Origin: Streptomyces sp. NBC_01689
GTDB taxonomy: Bacteria; Actinomycetota; Actinomycetes; Streptomycetales; Streptomycetaceae
DNA length: 64,000 bases
Assembly: GCF_036250675.1 (NCBI RefSeq)
Contig: NZ_CP109592.1
Location: 1,240,001-1,304,000, forward strand
Direction of reading: 5' to 3'
The notes under the pieces were generated by a model. That model ran no database searches and was not told the DNA's origin. It saw only the letters and a list, made by a program, of their open reading frames with translations. The stretch's first letter is position 1. Each line of letters opens with the position of its first letter. The position numbers and the translations under genes are program-made. Of the stretch, positions 53,040 to 61,996 are shown one piece after another.

Positions 53040-54223
53040 GTGCCTGCCGACGCATCATCCCTGATCATTCCTGCCCTTGACCAGCTCGGCCCGCACCCGG
53101 CAGCCACCGACACCGAGGTCCCGGGCCTGCTGGAACGCCTCGCCCAGGTCCCCGACCCACGTGATCCACGCGGAGTGCGGCACCCACTGGTGACGGTGCT
53201 CGCCCTGACCGCGTGCGCGGTCCTCGCCGGGGCGAGATCCCTGCTGGCCGTGGGCGAATGGGTCGCCGACGCGCCGCCCACCCTGCTCGAGCGGCTCGGC
53301 GGCAGGGTCGACCCGCTGTTTCCGAAACGGGCCTGGCCCGCGGAATCCATGATCCGGCGCCTGCTCGCGAGGGTCGACGCGGACACCCTGGACCACGCGG
53401 TCGGCGCCTGACTCGCCGACCGGCAGGCCAAGAGCGATGGGCTGCGCGGGCCGGCCGTCGACGGGAAGTCGCCGCGTGGTGCGGCCCGCGCGAAGGGACG
53501 GAAGATCCACCTCCTGGCCGCGTCCGACCACGGGAACGGCCTGGTCCTCGCCCAGCTGGACGTCGGCGAGAAGACCAACGAGATCACCTGCTTCCAACCG
53601 TTGCTGGACACACTCCCGGACCTGGCGGGCACGGTCGTGACCAGCGACGCGATGCACACCCAGGACGACCACGCCACCTACCTGCTCAAGCGGGACGCCC
53701 ATTACATCGTGATCGCGAAGGGCAACCGGAAAAAGCTTCGCAAGCAGCTCAGGTCTCTTCCCTGGGAGCGGATCCCGCTTCAGGACTGAACTCGGACCAC
53801 CGGTCACGGCCGCCACGAGATCCGGCGGCTGAAGGTCTGCACGGTGAGCAACCTGCTCTTCCCCAGCGCCCGCCAGGCCATCCAGATCGTCCGCCGCCGC
53901 GTCAGCCGCAAGACCGGGAAGATCAACCTCAAGCCTGTCTACGCGGTCACCAGCCTCACCGCCGAACAGGCCACCCCCGCTCAACTCGCCACACTGATCC
54001 GGCGGCACTGGACCATGGAGGCCCTGCACCACACGTGAGAGACGTGACCTTCGCCGAGGACGCCTCCCAACTGCAGATAGGGAACGCTCGTCGCGCGATG
54101 GCGGCCTGCAGCAACCTCGCGATCGGTGCTCTCCGCCCGGCCGGCGTCCGCAACATCGCCTCCGGCCTCCGCCAGGCAGCCCGGGACCAAACCCGACCCC
54201 TCACCCTTCTCGACCTCACATGA
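53040..54223 (+). pseudogene. ISAs1-family transposase, copy 2, inactivated
   Basis: The copy shares long blocks with copy 1 ([37 protein letters not shown]-type segment) but is broken. TGA at about 53409 replaces a Trp codon in AVGA(W)LADRQ, TGA at about 53787 follows LQD, and a two-base insertion near 54034 (HHT then stop) shifts the frame before [15 protein letters not shown]. Catalytic-region residues include AVDGKSP and VTSDAMHTQ. Only the right end matches copy 1 clearly; I could not find a good left inverted repeat of this copy. Confidence 0.9.
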
Positions 54224-54259
54224 TCAAAAAGGGCGAGACTGGACTACGCCGAAGCCCTG

Positions 54260-54269
54260 GCGCAGTACC
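54260..54269. repeat. Target-site duplication of the composite transposon, right copy (GCGCAGTACC)
   Basis: This is identical to 49861-49870. It directly follows the right outer end of the transposon. Confidence 0.9.
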
Positions 54270-54332
54270 CAGGAGCCGGTCGTGGTGAATCTTCCTTCCC
54301 TGTTCCGGGATGACAGCCAGTCCAGCACCTGA
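54270..54332 (+). pseudogene. 3' part of the ORF interrupted by the composite transposon
   Basis: The frame continues the ORF ending at 49870: QEPVVVNLPSLFRDDSQSST, then stop. It matches the reading frame exactly if the transposon and one duplication copy are removed. Confidence 0.7.
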
Positions 54333-54485
54333 AGCGCGACGGCCTGCTGCAGGTATCTCTACGCCCGCCTGCGCACCGGTATGGAGACGGTGGAGATCGG
54401 GCGACTCAAAGGGGGCAGCGGCAGGCTGGCCCTCTGGCTGCGGAGCGCGCCGGCCCGCCGGTTGAGGTCGTCAGTCGACGGATGG

Positions 54486-55508
54486 TCAGCGCCGGCCGAG
54501 TTCCGGTGCCACGTGGGTGAGGATGCTCTCCAGTACGTGGGTGTTGTAGTCGACTCCGAGCTGGTTCGGAATGGTGAGGAGCAGGGTGTCCGCGGCCTGG
54601 ATCGCCTCGTCGTCCCGGAGCAGTTCGACCAGTCTGTCCGGCTCGGCGGCGTAGGAGCGTCCGAAGACGGACCGGGTGACGTCGTCGTGGGTGCCGACCT
54701 GGTCGCGGGAGTTGCGGTCGTGGCCGAAGTAGGCGCGGTCGAGGTCGTTGGTCAGGGCGAAGACGCTGCGGGCGACCGAGACCCGCGGCTCGCGGGTGTG
54801 ACCGGCGTTCTTGTAGGCCTCGCGGTAGGCCTCGATCTGTTTGCGCTGCTGGACGTGGAGCGGCTCGCCGCTCTCGTCGACTTTCAGTGTCGAGCTCTGC
54901 AGGTTCAGGCCCAGTTCCGCGGCCCAGACGGCGGTCGCGTTCGACGCGGAGCCCCACCAGATCCTCTCCCGCAGTCCTTCGGAGTGCGGTTCGAGGCGCA
55001 GCAGTCCGGGCGGGTTGGGGAACATCGGCCGTGGGTTGGGGCGGGCGAAGCCCTTGCCGGCGAGGACCGTGAGGAACGCCTCGGTGTGGCGGCGGGCCAT
55101 GTCGGCGTCCGTCTCGCCCGGTGCGGGGTGGTGGCCGAACAGGCGCCAGCCGTCGATCACCTGCTCCGGTGAGCCGCGGCTGATGCCCAGCTGCAGCCGG
55201 CCGTCCGATATGAGGTCCGCGGCGCCCGCGTTCTCGGCCATGTAGAGCGGGTTCTCGTAGCGCATGTCGATCACGCCGGTGCCGATCTCGATCTTCGAGG
55301 TCCGTGCGGCGACGGCTGCAAGCAGCGGGAAGGGGCTGGCCGCCTGCCGGGCGAAGTGGTGCACCCGGAAGTACGCGCCGTCCACGCCGAGTTCCTCGGC
55401 GGCGACGGCGAGGTCGATGGACTGGTGCAGCATGTCCGCGGCCGACCGGGCCCGGGAATGCGCGTTGGGGGACCAGTGGCCGAAGGAGAGGAATCCGATG
55501 TTCTTCAC
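54486..55508 (-). CDS. LLM-class flavin-dependent oxidoreductase
   Basis: A 340-residue bacterial luciferase-like TIM-barrel monooxygenase/reductase. The start MKNIGFLSFGHWSPNAHSRA and the segments LGVDGAYFRVHHFARQAASP and ISRGSPEQVIDGWRLFG are typical of the group I/II LLM flavoproteins that use FMNH2 or F420. The RARSAADMLHQS insertion and the GTHDDVTRSVFGRSY block also match. It is 96 bp downstream of the deleted dehydrogenase on the same strand but separated from it by a hairpin. The substrate is unknown. Confidence 0.87.
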   Translation of the reverse strand: MKNIGFLSFGHWSPNAHSRARSAADMLHQSIDLAVAAEELGVDGAYFRVHHFARQAASPFPLLAAVAARTSKIEIGTGVIDMRYENPLYMAENAGAADLISDGRLQLGISRGSPEQVIDGWRLFGHHPAPGETDADMARRHTEAFLTVLAGKGFARPNPRPMFPNPPGLLRLEPHSEGLRERIWWGSASNATAVWAAELGLNLQSSTLKVDESGEPLHVQQRKQIEAYREAYKNAGHTREPRVSVARSVFALTNDLDRAYFGHDRNSRDQVGTHDDVTRSVFGRSYAAEPDRLVELLRDDEAIQAADTLLLTIPNQLGVDYNTHVLESILTHVAPELGRR

Positions 55509-55559
55509 GTTGTGTCCTGTGGTGGGAGGCAGTATGTCCCCGAGGTCGGCTGTCAGGTT

Positions 55560-55588
55560 GGGGGTGCGGCGGCCTATGCCGCACCCCC
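55560..55588 (-). terminator. Hairpin between the deleted dehydrogenase and the LLM gene
   Basis: GGGGGTGCGGC at 55560-55570 pairs exactly with GCCGCACCCCC at 55578-55588 (11-bp stem, 7-base loop). It lies 16 bp after the stop of the truncated dehydrogenase. Confidence 0.8.
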
Positions 55589-55603
55589 ACCTGAGTTCTC
55601 CGG

Positions 55604-56098
55604 TTACGGCTTGACGAGGACCTTCAGGCTCTTGCGGTCGGCCATGTCCTGGTAGCCGGCGGGGACGCCGTCGAGGTCGGTGGTGGCGTCGAGGACCTTT
55701 CCGGGCTGGATCGTGCCGTCGAGGATGTCGGGCATCAGTTCCTCGATGTAGGCGCGGACCGGCGAAGGGCCGCCGGCGAGCCGGATGTTGTGGCGGAAGA
55801 GGCTGCCGAAGCCGACGGGTGCCTCCTCGTACTGCGGCGCCCCGAGCCGGCTGATGGTTCCGCCCGGGCGGATGATGCCGAGGGCCTGCTCGTAGGGGGG
55901 CTTGGTGCCGACGGCCTCCACGACCACATGCGTGCCCTCTCCGCCGGTGAGGTCGCGGACGGCTTCGACGCCGTTCGCGCCGCGGGCGGAGACGAAGTCG
56001 GTGATCCGCACGAGGGCGTCGGTCGGGTACTTGATGACGGAGTCGGCGACGTTCTCGACGCGGACGTCGCCGGCGCCGTACATGAGAGCTGCGCGCAT
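55604..56098 (-). pseudogene. Zinc-binding MDR dehydrogenase with a large in-frame internal deletion
   Basis: The 164-residue product starts as a normal zinc alcohol dehydrogenase (MRAALMYGAGDVRVENVADS) and ends as one (GTISRLGAPQYEEAPVGFGS, ..GYQDMADRKSLKVLVKP). The middle is missing: after DALVRIT the sequence jumps to DFVSARGANGVEAVRDLTGG. The catalytic zinc residues (normally CGSDLW... and GHE), the structural zinc loop and the first Rossmann strand are lost, roughly 160-180 residues. It cannot bind zinc or cofactor normally. The frame was kept, so a stable fragment could still be made. Confidence 0.85.
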
Positions 56099-56275
56099 CG
56101 GTGATGCTCCGTTTCCGACTGGTCCGTGGGCGGGCGAGTGGTGCGGATCAACTGCCTTTCGAGGGCGGGGCCTTGCCGATGGTCTTCCGGTCTTGTGACA
56201 GGCCGTGCTCCTCGGGACGGCTTCGACGGCACTGCCGAGGCCGTCCCATGGATTCGTGTGAGGTGATTTGCTGTG

Positions 56276-56310
56276 AGGGGTGAGGGACAGTCGCGACCAC
56301 CCTCACCCCT
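56276..56310. terminator. Hairpin downstream of the SDR gene
   Basis: AGGGGTGAGGG at 56276-56286 pairs exactly with CCCTCACCCCT at 56300-56310 (11-bp stem). It is 70 bp beyond the SDR stop on the minus strand and 180 bp upstream of the dehydrogenase start. Confidence 0.75.
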
Positions 56311-56380
56311 TCTGGGAGCGCTTACGGGCATCTGTAAAGATTTGCCGCTTCTGTGTCCTGTGCGGCGTCGACCTGCCCGG

Positions 56381-57169
56381 TCAGCTGGGCTGGGCGGTCG
56401 GCATGATGAAGACCTGCGGGAGGTTGACCCGCAGCGGCAGGGAGGCGATGAAGCCGACCGTCTGCGCGATGTCCTCCGACCGGAGCCAGTCGATGGTCTC
56501 CTTCGACCCCTCGAGCCACGCGCTCGCGCCCTCGTCGGTGACATGGGACTGCAGCTCCGTGCCCACGATGCCCGGCTCGATCGCCGAGACCCGCACCTTC
56601 TTCGGGCCCAGCTCGACCCGCAGGTGCTTCGACAGGTGCGAGACGAACGCCTTGGTGGCGGCGTAGACGGCGAAGGTGGGGTAGAGGTTCCGCGCAGCAC
56701 TCGACGACGTGTTGATCAGGTCGGCGACGCCGCGCTCCGCGGCGGCCCGCACCAGTTGCGGGGTGAAGGCTCCGATGACGTGCATCAGGCCGGAGATGTT
56801 CAGGTCGATCTGGCGCTGCCACTGGTCGGCGCGCAGTTCCTCGACGGGTGCGGGGAGCATGACGCCGGCGTTGTTGAAGAGCAGGTCCGCACCGCCCAGC
56901 TCCGCCTCCACGCGGTCCGCGGCGGCCTGGACGGCGGCGGCGTCGGTGACGTCGACGGTGATCGCGAGCGCGGTGCCGCCGTTCTTGACGATGCGGGCGA
57001 CGAGGTCGTCGAGGCGGTCCGCGCGGCGGGCCAGCACGGCGACCTTGGCGCCCAGCGATGCCAGGTGCTCGGCCGACGCCTCACCGATACCGCTCGACGC
57101 GCCGGTGACCACAGCCACCCGGCCATCGAGGGGGTTGGTGGGGGCCTGGGCAGAAGTCTCGATGGTCAT
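56381..57169 (-). CDS. Short-chain dehydrogenase/reductase, divergent from an MmyB-type regulator
   Basis: A 262-residue classical SDR. Motifs present: VVTGASSGIGEASAEHL (cofactor), NNAGVMLPAP, catalytic Ser in LINTSSSAARN and YAATK (Tyr-x-x-x-Lys). It starts MTIETSAQAPTNPLDGRVAV. It is divergent from the MmyB-type regulator at 57358 over 188 bp and followed by a hairpin. It is a separate locus from the SDR at 47584 but shows the same regulator-SDR layout. The substrate is unknown. Confidence 0.9.
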   Translation of the reverse strand: MTIETSAQAPTNPLDGRVAVVTGASSGIGEASAEHLASLGAKVAVLARRADRLDDLVARIVKNGGTALAITVDVTDAAAVQAAADRVEAELGGADLLFNNAGVMLPAPVEELRADQWQRQIDLNISGLMHVIGAFTPQLVRAAAERGVADLINTSSSAARNLYPTFAVYAATKAFVSHLSKHLRVELGPKKVRVSAIEPGIVGTELQSHVTDEGASAWLEGSKETIDWLRSEDIAQTVGFIASLPLRVNLPQVFIMPTAQPS

Positions 57170-57357
57170 GGGATGACACCTTCCGGAAGATCAGTGGGTT
57201 TCCAAGCGGGGCCTCCGACGTCTGCGGCGGCTCCTCGGCTTCAAGCTGACCACCGGAGGAAGGGCTGGAACGGCCTGGAGATGGCCCTGGTCAGACAGGT
57301 ACCGCCAGTACCACCCAGCAGGATGTCGGCGGTGTGCGGCCGGTCCAGACTGGAGGT

Positions 57358-58236
57358 ATGGACCGCAGCCGCGAGATCGCCGACTTCCTGCGCACCCGCC
57401 GTGCGCGGATCACCCCCGAGTCGGCGGGACTGCCCGCGGACGGACGCGCTCGCCGCGTCCCCGGCCTGCGCCGCGAGGAAGCCGCCCGCCTCGCGGGCGT
57501 GAGCACCGAGTACTACACCCGCCTCGAGCAGGGCAGGGCCGCCCGCCCCTCACCCGAGGTGGTCGACGCCCTGGCCCGCGCCCTGCGCCTGGACGCCGCC
57601 GAGCGCGAGCACCTCACCGACCTCCTCGCCCGCCCCGGCTCGCGACGCGCCCCGGTCAACCCACAGCGGGTCCGCCAGGGCCTGCACCTGATGCTGCGGA
57701 CCCTCGACCATGTGCCCGCCTTCGTCATCGGCCGCCGCACCGACGTCCTTGCGTCCAACCGCCTCGCACGCGCCGTCCTCACCGACTTCGACACACTGCC
57801 CGTCCCCCGCCGCAACCTCGCCCGCTACTACCTCCTCGACCCCAAGGCCCGCGAGCGCACCGGCGACTGGGAGCAGGTCGCGTGCGAGACCGTGGCCATG
57901 CTGCGCCTGGAAGCGGGCCGCTGTCCCGGAGACCGCCGGCTCGCCGACCTGATCGGCGAACTGACCCTCAACTCGCCGGAGTTCAGCACCTGGTGGAACG
58001 ACCACCGCGTCCTGCGCCACACCCACGGGGCCGCGCACTACTGGCACCCCCTCGTCGGCGACCTGCACTTCTCCTACGAGTTCATGCACCTGCCCGGCGA
58101 TGACAACCAGACGCTGTGCGTCTACCTGCCCGAGCCGGACTCCGCCACAGCCGAATCCCTTCGCATCCTCAGCAGCTGGAACGCCTCCACGACCGACACC
58201 GCACCGGACCCCCGCCCGAGCGCTCCCGGCAGCTGA
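57358..58236 (+). CDS. MmyB-type XRE-family transcriptional regulator
   Basis: A 292-residue regulator with an Xre-type helix-turn-helix in its first 80 residues (RRVPGLRREEAARLAGVSTEYY, SPEVVDALARALRLDAAERE) and an MmyB-like ligand-sensing domain (VPAFVIGRRTDVLASNRLAR, LNSPEFSTWWNDHRVLRHTH, VGDLHFSYEFMHLPGDDNQ). ATG at 57358 is preceded by GGAGG at three bases, so the spacing is short. It is divergent from the SDR and probably represses it. It is about as similar to the regulator at 48647 as the family allows. Confidence 0.88.
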   Translation: MDRSREIADFLRTRRARITPESAGLPADGRARRVPGLRREEAARLAGVSTEYYTRLEQGRAARPSPEVVDALARALRLDAAEREHLTDLLARPGSRRAPVNPQRVRQGLHLMLRTLDHVPAFVIGRRTDVLASNRLARAVLTDFDTLPVPRRNLARYYLLDPKARERTGDWEQVACETVAMLRLEAGRCPGDRRLADLIGELTLNSPEFSTWWNDHRVLRHTHGAAHYWHPLVGDLHFSYEFMHLPGDDNQTLCVYLPEPDSATAESLRILSSWNASTTDTAPDPRPSAPGS

Positions 58237-58374
58237 GGGGCCCGGGGTCCTCAGACATGTTGACTCCTGGGTGACGTCAGGCCTGAGTGATCCCCCGGCA
58301 GGCCCGTGCGCCAGACAGTACTCAAGGGCCGCCCCCGGGCTGCCCCCGCTCCTGAGGACCCCAGACAAATCCAC

Positions 58375-58386
58375 TTGACTAGTCAA
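58375..58386. promoter_or_regulatory. 12-bp palindrome TTGACTAGTCAA
   Basis: A perfect palindrome that doubles as a possible -35 element (TTGACT). It is followed by an AT-rich stretch (AAATTGCCCGTTAAGCTCATTTT). It looks like an operator of MarR/TetR type overlapping the promoter of the small ORF at 58508. Confidence 0.6.
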
Positions 58387-58507
58387 ATTGCCCGTTAAGC
58401 TCATTTTGCACCGTAAGACGACCGACCGTTTAAGTCTTGTCGCCCCCTCTGTGCAGGAGGGAATGAAGCGGAAGCCGTCTCGGTCCCCGAAATCAAGGAG
58501 TGGCAGA

Positions 58508-58624
58508 GTGCCTCTCAGTCCACCTCGAGCCCAGGCCTTGAGCCAGGGCAAATCCGCGAGACTCGTAGCCATCGGCATGACGCTTCTCATCATCGCGACA
58601 GCGTTCGTCTCAGGCCCGCGGTAA
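58508..58624 (+). CDS. Small single-span membrane protein
   Basis: A 38-residue ORF starting at GTG, with AAGGAG seven bases upstream, a textbook ribosome binding site. The product begins MPLSPPRAQALSQGKSARLV and has one hydrophobic segment (IGMTLLIIATAFV), ending GPR. No family is known. The palindrome and AT-rich promoter-like region upstream strengthen the case, but the size keeps confidence moderate. Confidence 0.45.
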   Translation: MPLSPPRAQALSQGKSARLVAIGMTLLIIATAFVSGPR

Positions 58625-59298
58625 CTCCGGCTGAGCCACCAGGAGGCCACCGCCATCCGCCGCCTCTAGGGGGATCAGGCTTCGAGGCTGGCCCCCACCG
58701 CTTTCCGGGCGCAGGCCTGAATGGTGCCGAACCGCCGTTCGGTCGGGCCGGGCAGGACATCCTGCCCGGCCCGACGCCGTTCTCCGCGGCATGCCTCGCC
58801 GGGGCACAGCGCAAGCCCCCCCTTCCGCTGACCGCGTCACGGACACCGCGCTCGTCGGCCGCCAGCACGGGCACCCCCACGCGAATGGTTGACCTGAGCG
58901 TCCGAGGTACCGGATGCGTCGCCCGCAACGGGTGGACGCTCCCTGCCAGGCGGCTGTAGGGACTGATCCAAGTACACGTCCCGTGAGACGACCAGGGTGA
59001 CCGCCGGTGCCAACACAGGCTCCCTGGTGCTCCCCGCAGACTGCTGCTCCGGCGCATTGCTCGCGCTCCACCGGCAGGGGCGGCCGGGAGATCCTGGACG
59101 TCACGCGACGTCGGCTGGTGGCGTAAGCCGACGCCGATGTCGCCCGCCACGCCCCGTGGCGGCGCCCCCGGCATCACCCCCGCACCGGTTCACCCCCGTC
59201 GACATCCCGCCCACAACCTCGCACGAGAGCCGGCCCCGGCGCGAAGTCCGGCCAAGGGCTGGTCACAGGTGGCTGCCCCGACGCGATAGGAGGGCCGA
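58625..59298. other. 670-nt region without a recognisable gene
   Basis: No open frame here shows conserved protein sequence. The region is GC-rich and ends where a hydrolase C-terminal fragment begins. Confidence 0.4.
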
Positions 59299-59473
59299 CA
59301 GTGACTGGCGGCTCGCGTTGTCGGAGGTTGCTGAGAACGTCACGGTGCGACCGGTCGAGGATTCAGGTCACTGGATGGCCGAGGAGCAGCCTGAGAAACT
59401 CCTGGAGCGCCTTCGTGAGTGGTTCCGGGAGACCGGCGGGTGGCCGCGCGGCAGCGACCCGAGGTTGAGCTGA
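59299..59473 (+). pseudogene. Alpha/beta hydrolase, C-terminal fragment
   Basis: The frame reads SDWRLALSEVAENVTVRPVE, then DSGHWMAEEQPEKLLERLRE and stops soon after. The GHW catalytic His with EEQPE..LERL is the C-terminus of epoxide-hydrolase-like proteins. The catalytic nucleophile part is absent, so it is a remnant. Confidence 0.7.
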
Positions 59474-60096
59474 TCACCGGCGACCCGGACGGAGACGGCT
59501 TCGAGATCCCCGCCTACCCGCCGGCCCTGTGGAAAGCCTCCTCGACTGTGGTGTGGCGCACCGTGGCCGCACTGCGCGGCGCGCTGCCGATGTTCTGGCC
59601 CGTGTACCCGAATCACCCGCACGAGCCCGGCCGCCCTGCCACCAAACGCCCCCCGCGTGCCGCCGAGATCGCGGCGGCACGCCCATCGCCGTCGCACTGA
59701 CGGCCGCCTTCCAGATCAGGACCATCGTTGGAGTCGGCCGCAAGGCCCAGGGGCCCTCGCCCGCAACAGCGTCGCAGCGATACGAGTACGCCGTCCCGCC
59801 CAGGGCGGCGCTCGGATCTTCGCCGCCCAGCTCGCCCAAGTTGACGCGGAAACGCTGTCACTGCCCTGAAGCAAGCGGGGCGGGGGTGCGAACTGCCCCA
59901 TCCCGTCGAGTCAGTACGAAGGTCACGGGACAGGCTGTAGAGGTGCGTCCTGCGCCTGTTGCGCTGCCCGTTTGACGGGGGCGGCTGGTCGCTGCGACTT
60001 GACGCATGGATGCTCTGCATGCAGCTGACTGCTGACAACCGGGAACGGGCCGGCCTGGTCGAAGAGCAGAGGCCGTGCTGGCGTCAGTGAAGTGGC
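59474..60096. other. Region without a clear gene
   Basis: A plus-strand frame at 59419-59700 contains LITGDPDGDGFEIPAYPPAL and WKASSTVVWRTVAALRGALP, which looks protein-like but matches no family I know and overlaps the hydrolase remnant. The remainder up to 60096 shows no gene. Confidence 0.35.
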
Positions 60097-60657
60097 ATGA
60101 ACGACACTGACGGGATGACGATGCGCGACCTGGACCAGGCCGAAGTTGGACTTTTGGCGCGGTTGGACGAACTGGGGATTGCCTGGACGAATGAGCGGCA
60201 CGCTCCTGTGTTCACAGTCGAGCAGGCGCGAAGTCTGGTGACGGGACTCGGTGGCAGGGGTACGAAGAACCTCTTTCTTCGGGACCGCCGCAAACGCTTC
60301 ATTCTGCTCATCGCGGACGAGGACACCCCCGTAGATCTGAAGGCTCTGGCTGCGGACTGGGGCGTGGGCCGGCTGTCTTTCGCCCGACCGGAGGCTCTCA
60401 AGGATGTTCTCGGCGTGACACCCGGGGCGGTGACACCGTTCGCCTTGATGAACGCCGCTCCAGGGATGCTCAGGGTCGTCATAGACGCCAGGTTGACTGA
60501 GCAAAACCTGCTGCTTTTCCATCCGCTGCGCAACGACGCGACGACTGCGGTGTCCCCAGAAGGCCTTTTTACCTTCCTCTGTGCCTGCGGGCACGAACCC
60601 GAGGTCCGTGCCCTTGGCAGTCCCGGCCGCACAGCCGCACCTCACGTCGCACAGTAG
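60097..60657 (+). CDS. ProX/YbaK-type aminoacyl-tRNA deacylase (prolyl-tRNA synthetase-associated domain)
   Basis: A 186-residue protein of the YbaK/ProRS-associated family. Such proteins hydrolyse mischarged tRNA (ProX acts on Ala-tRNAPro). It has EVGLLARLDELGIAWTNERH and GGRGTKNLFLRDRRKRFILL, where the Lys after GT is the conserved active-site residue. FALMNAAPGMLRVVIDARLT and FHPLRNDATTAVSPEGLFTF complete the domain. No other domain is fused. The ATG at 60097 has only a weak ribosome binding site. It stands alone. Confidence 0.85.
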   Translation: MNDTDGMTMRDLDQAEVGLLARLDELGIAWTNERHAPVFTVEQARSLVTGLGGRGTKNLFLRDRRKRFILLIADEDTPVDLKALAADWGVGRLSFARPEALKDVLGVTPGAVTPFALMNAAPGMLRVVIDARLTEQNLLLFHPLRNDATTAVSPEGLFTFLCACGHEPEVRALGSPGRTAAPHVAQ

Positions 60658-60977
60658 GCCGTGAGGCGAAGCCTGCTGCGCTGAGACCTGGAGGCGCCGC
60701 GTGATGCCGTTCATCGCTCGAATCAGCACCGACGAGCGAAGCCGTGTACGGACGGCCGCTTCTAGCTGATGTGTGCCTGCCGACCATCGGCAGCAAGCCC
60801 GCCCCCAGCCAGTGGCTCGTTTCGAGCGGGAAAGGAGCGCCCGCCTACTGATCACTGGTGCGTTCATGCTTCAGGCCGTCTTCGGCGACCGGTTCGGCCG
60901 ATGCCGGCTGTGCCATCGGCCGGTCACCAGTCCAGGGCACCCGACCTCACCGCCACACCGGAGGGTCGAATTGCCGC
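60658..60977. other. 320-nt region without a recognisable gene
   Basis: GC-rich intergenic sequence between the deacylase gene and the convergent dioxygenase pseudogene. I see nothing defined in it. Confidence 0.4.
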
Positions 60978-61445
60978 TCAGTGTCTCGTCAGCGGTCTCC
61001 CGGTCGTCTGACTGGCCTGCGCGGTGACGCTCATCGGCCACTGGGTCTCGACCACGAACAGCAGTCCGTCTGTCTGCATCGGCGAGAGGTCGCCGTTGGT
61101 CCCGGCGTCCCAGGCATCCGCCCCAGGACCGTGGGGATTCATCAGGTTGACGATGGCAGCCATGCCCTGGACGTAGCCGTCCGCGGCAGAGGGCCAACCG
61201 AGACCCGCGGTGACGTGCTGGGCCTGTTCGATCACGCCGACGAAGTCGGCGCTCACGTTGCGGTTGTAGTAGGGCGGGCGGAAGGCGTCCGTGACGACTC
61301 ACTCCGGTGGCACGGCGCAGAAGTCGATATTGTTCAGGCCCGGCGTGGATGTCGTCGAGGTGAGTGCTGTCAGAAGCGAAGGATCGCGGTGGTCGAAGTT
61401 GACCGATGCCATGACCTGGAAGTCGCGGAGGTCTGAGGAAGCTCT
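60978..61445 (-). pseudogene. Homogentisate 1,2-dioxygenase-like gene with a nonsense codon, 5' truncated
   Basis: The minus strand reads [20 protein letters not shown] and [10 protein letters not shown], then TGA (61299-61301), then in the same frame VVTDAFRPPYYNRNVSADFV, QGMAAIVNLMNPHGPGADAW and LLFVVETQWPMSVTAQA. This is the C-terminal domain of homogentisate dioxygenase, with the conserved FRPPYY.RN and PHGP motifs that carry iron ligands. The stop replaces the Trp of the family PPRW motif. The N-terminal half is missing upstream of about 61445, next to a fragment on the other strand. It is not functional. Confidence 0.75.
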
Positions 61446-61478
61446 TGTGAGCCCGACCGCCCCGAGGTAGTCGCCAAG

Positions 61479-61830
61479 GGCGGAATCCGCGTGCAACGCA
61501 AAGGCTTCGCCGCCGGCCCGGCCCGGGAGCACCACCTGCTCCGGGGCGGGTCCGGGTTCGGCGACTTCGCCGACGTGCCACTCGCAGACGGGTTCGCCTT
61601 CCTGAACGCGCAGGTGCGCGCCGGGAAGGTCGGGCCGGCCCTCACTGTGCTGCGTGCCGGTCGAGTGGCTGGCGCCATTGGTCCGATGGAGAGCATGTCC
61701 GACGCTGCCGGGATGGTCCGCCTCCTGCCGCAGTTCTTCGGCGTGCTCTCGCAGCACCGCGGGCGGGGCTAGGGGCGGCCCCTGTCGTGCGCGGCGATGC
61801 ACTGGGGACACAAACACGGCGCGGGATCCA
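61479..61830 (+). pseudogene. GNAT-type acetyltransferase remnant
   Basis: The plus strand reads [20 protein letters not shown] and [20 protein letters not shown], then [14 protein letters not shown] and the [12 protein letters not shown] acetyl-CoA-binding motif (RGxG), and then stops. A continuation in another frame ([10 protein letters not shown]) belongs to the following helix. It lacks the N-terminus and is frameshifted after the motif, so it is not functional. It overlaps the region where the dioxygenase pseudogene ends. Confidence 0.6.
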
Positions 61831-61996
61831 CTTCGGATCATCTGCTGAGATCACCCCACCCATGCCCAGCCAACGCACCAACGGACCCACGGGTTACGGG
61901 ACAACCTCTAGCTCTGACGTCCTCTCCCAGCGAGGCGGCGCTGTGCCAACAGTGCATGCGGCACGTCGGTATGAAGGAGTGCAGCGACGGCGTCGG

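Larger units (their letters stand above)
49871..54259. mobile_element. Composite transposon with two ISAs1-type copies (4389 bp)
   Basis: The outer ends carry an inverted repeat. The left end is CAAGGCTTCGGCGTAGTC at 49871-49888. The right end is GACTACGCCGAAGCCCTG at 54242-54259, whose complement differs from the left end at one position. Both copies encode ISAs1-family transposases in the same orientation, copy 1 intact and copy 2 broken. Cargo is one Tat-secreted Dyp-like gene. The only matching target duplication lies outside the whole unit, not around either copy, so the elements moved together. Confidence 0.85.
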
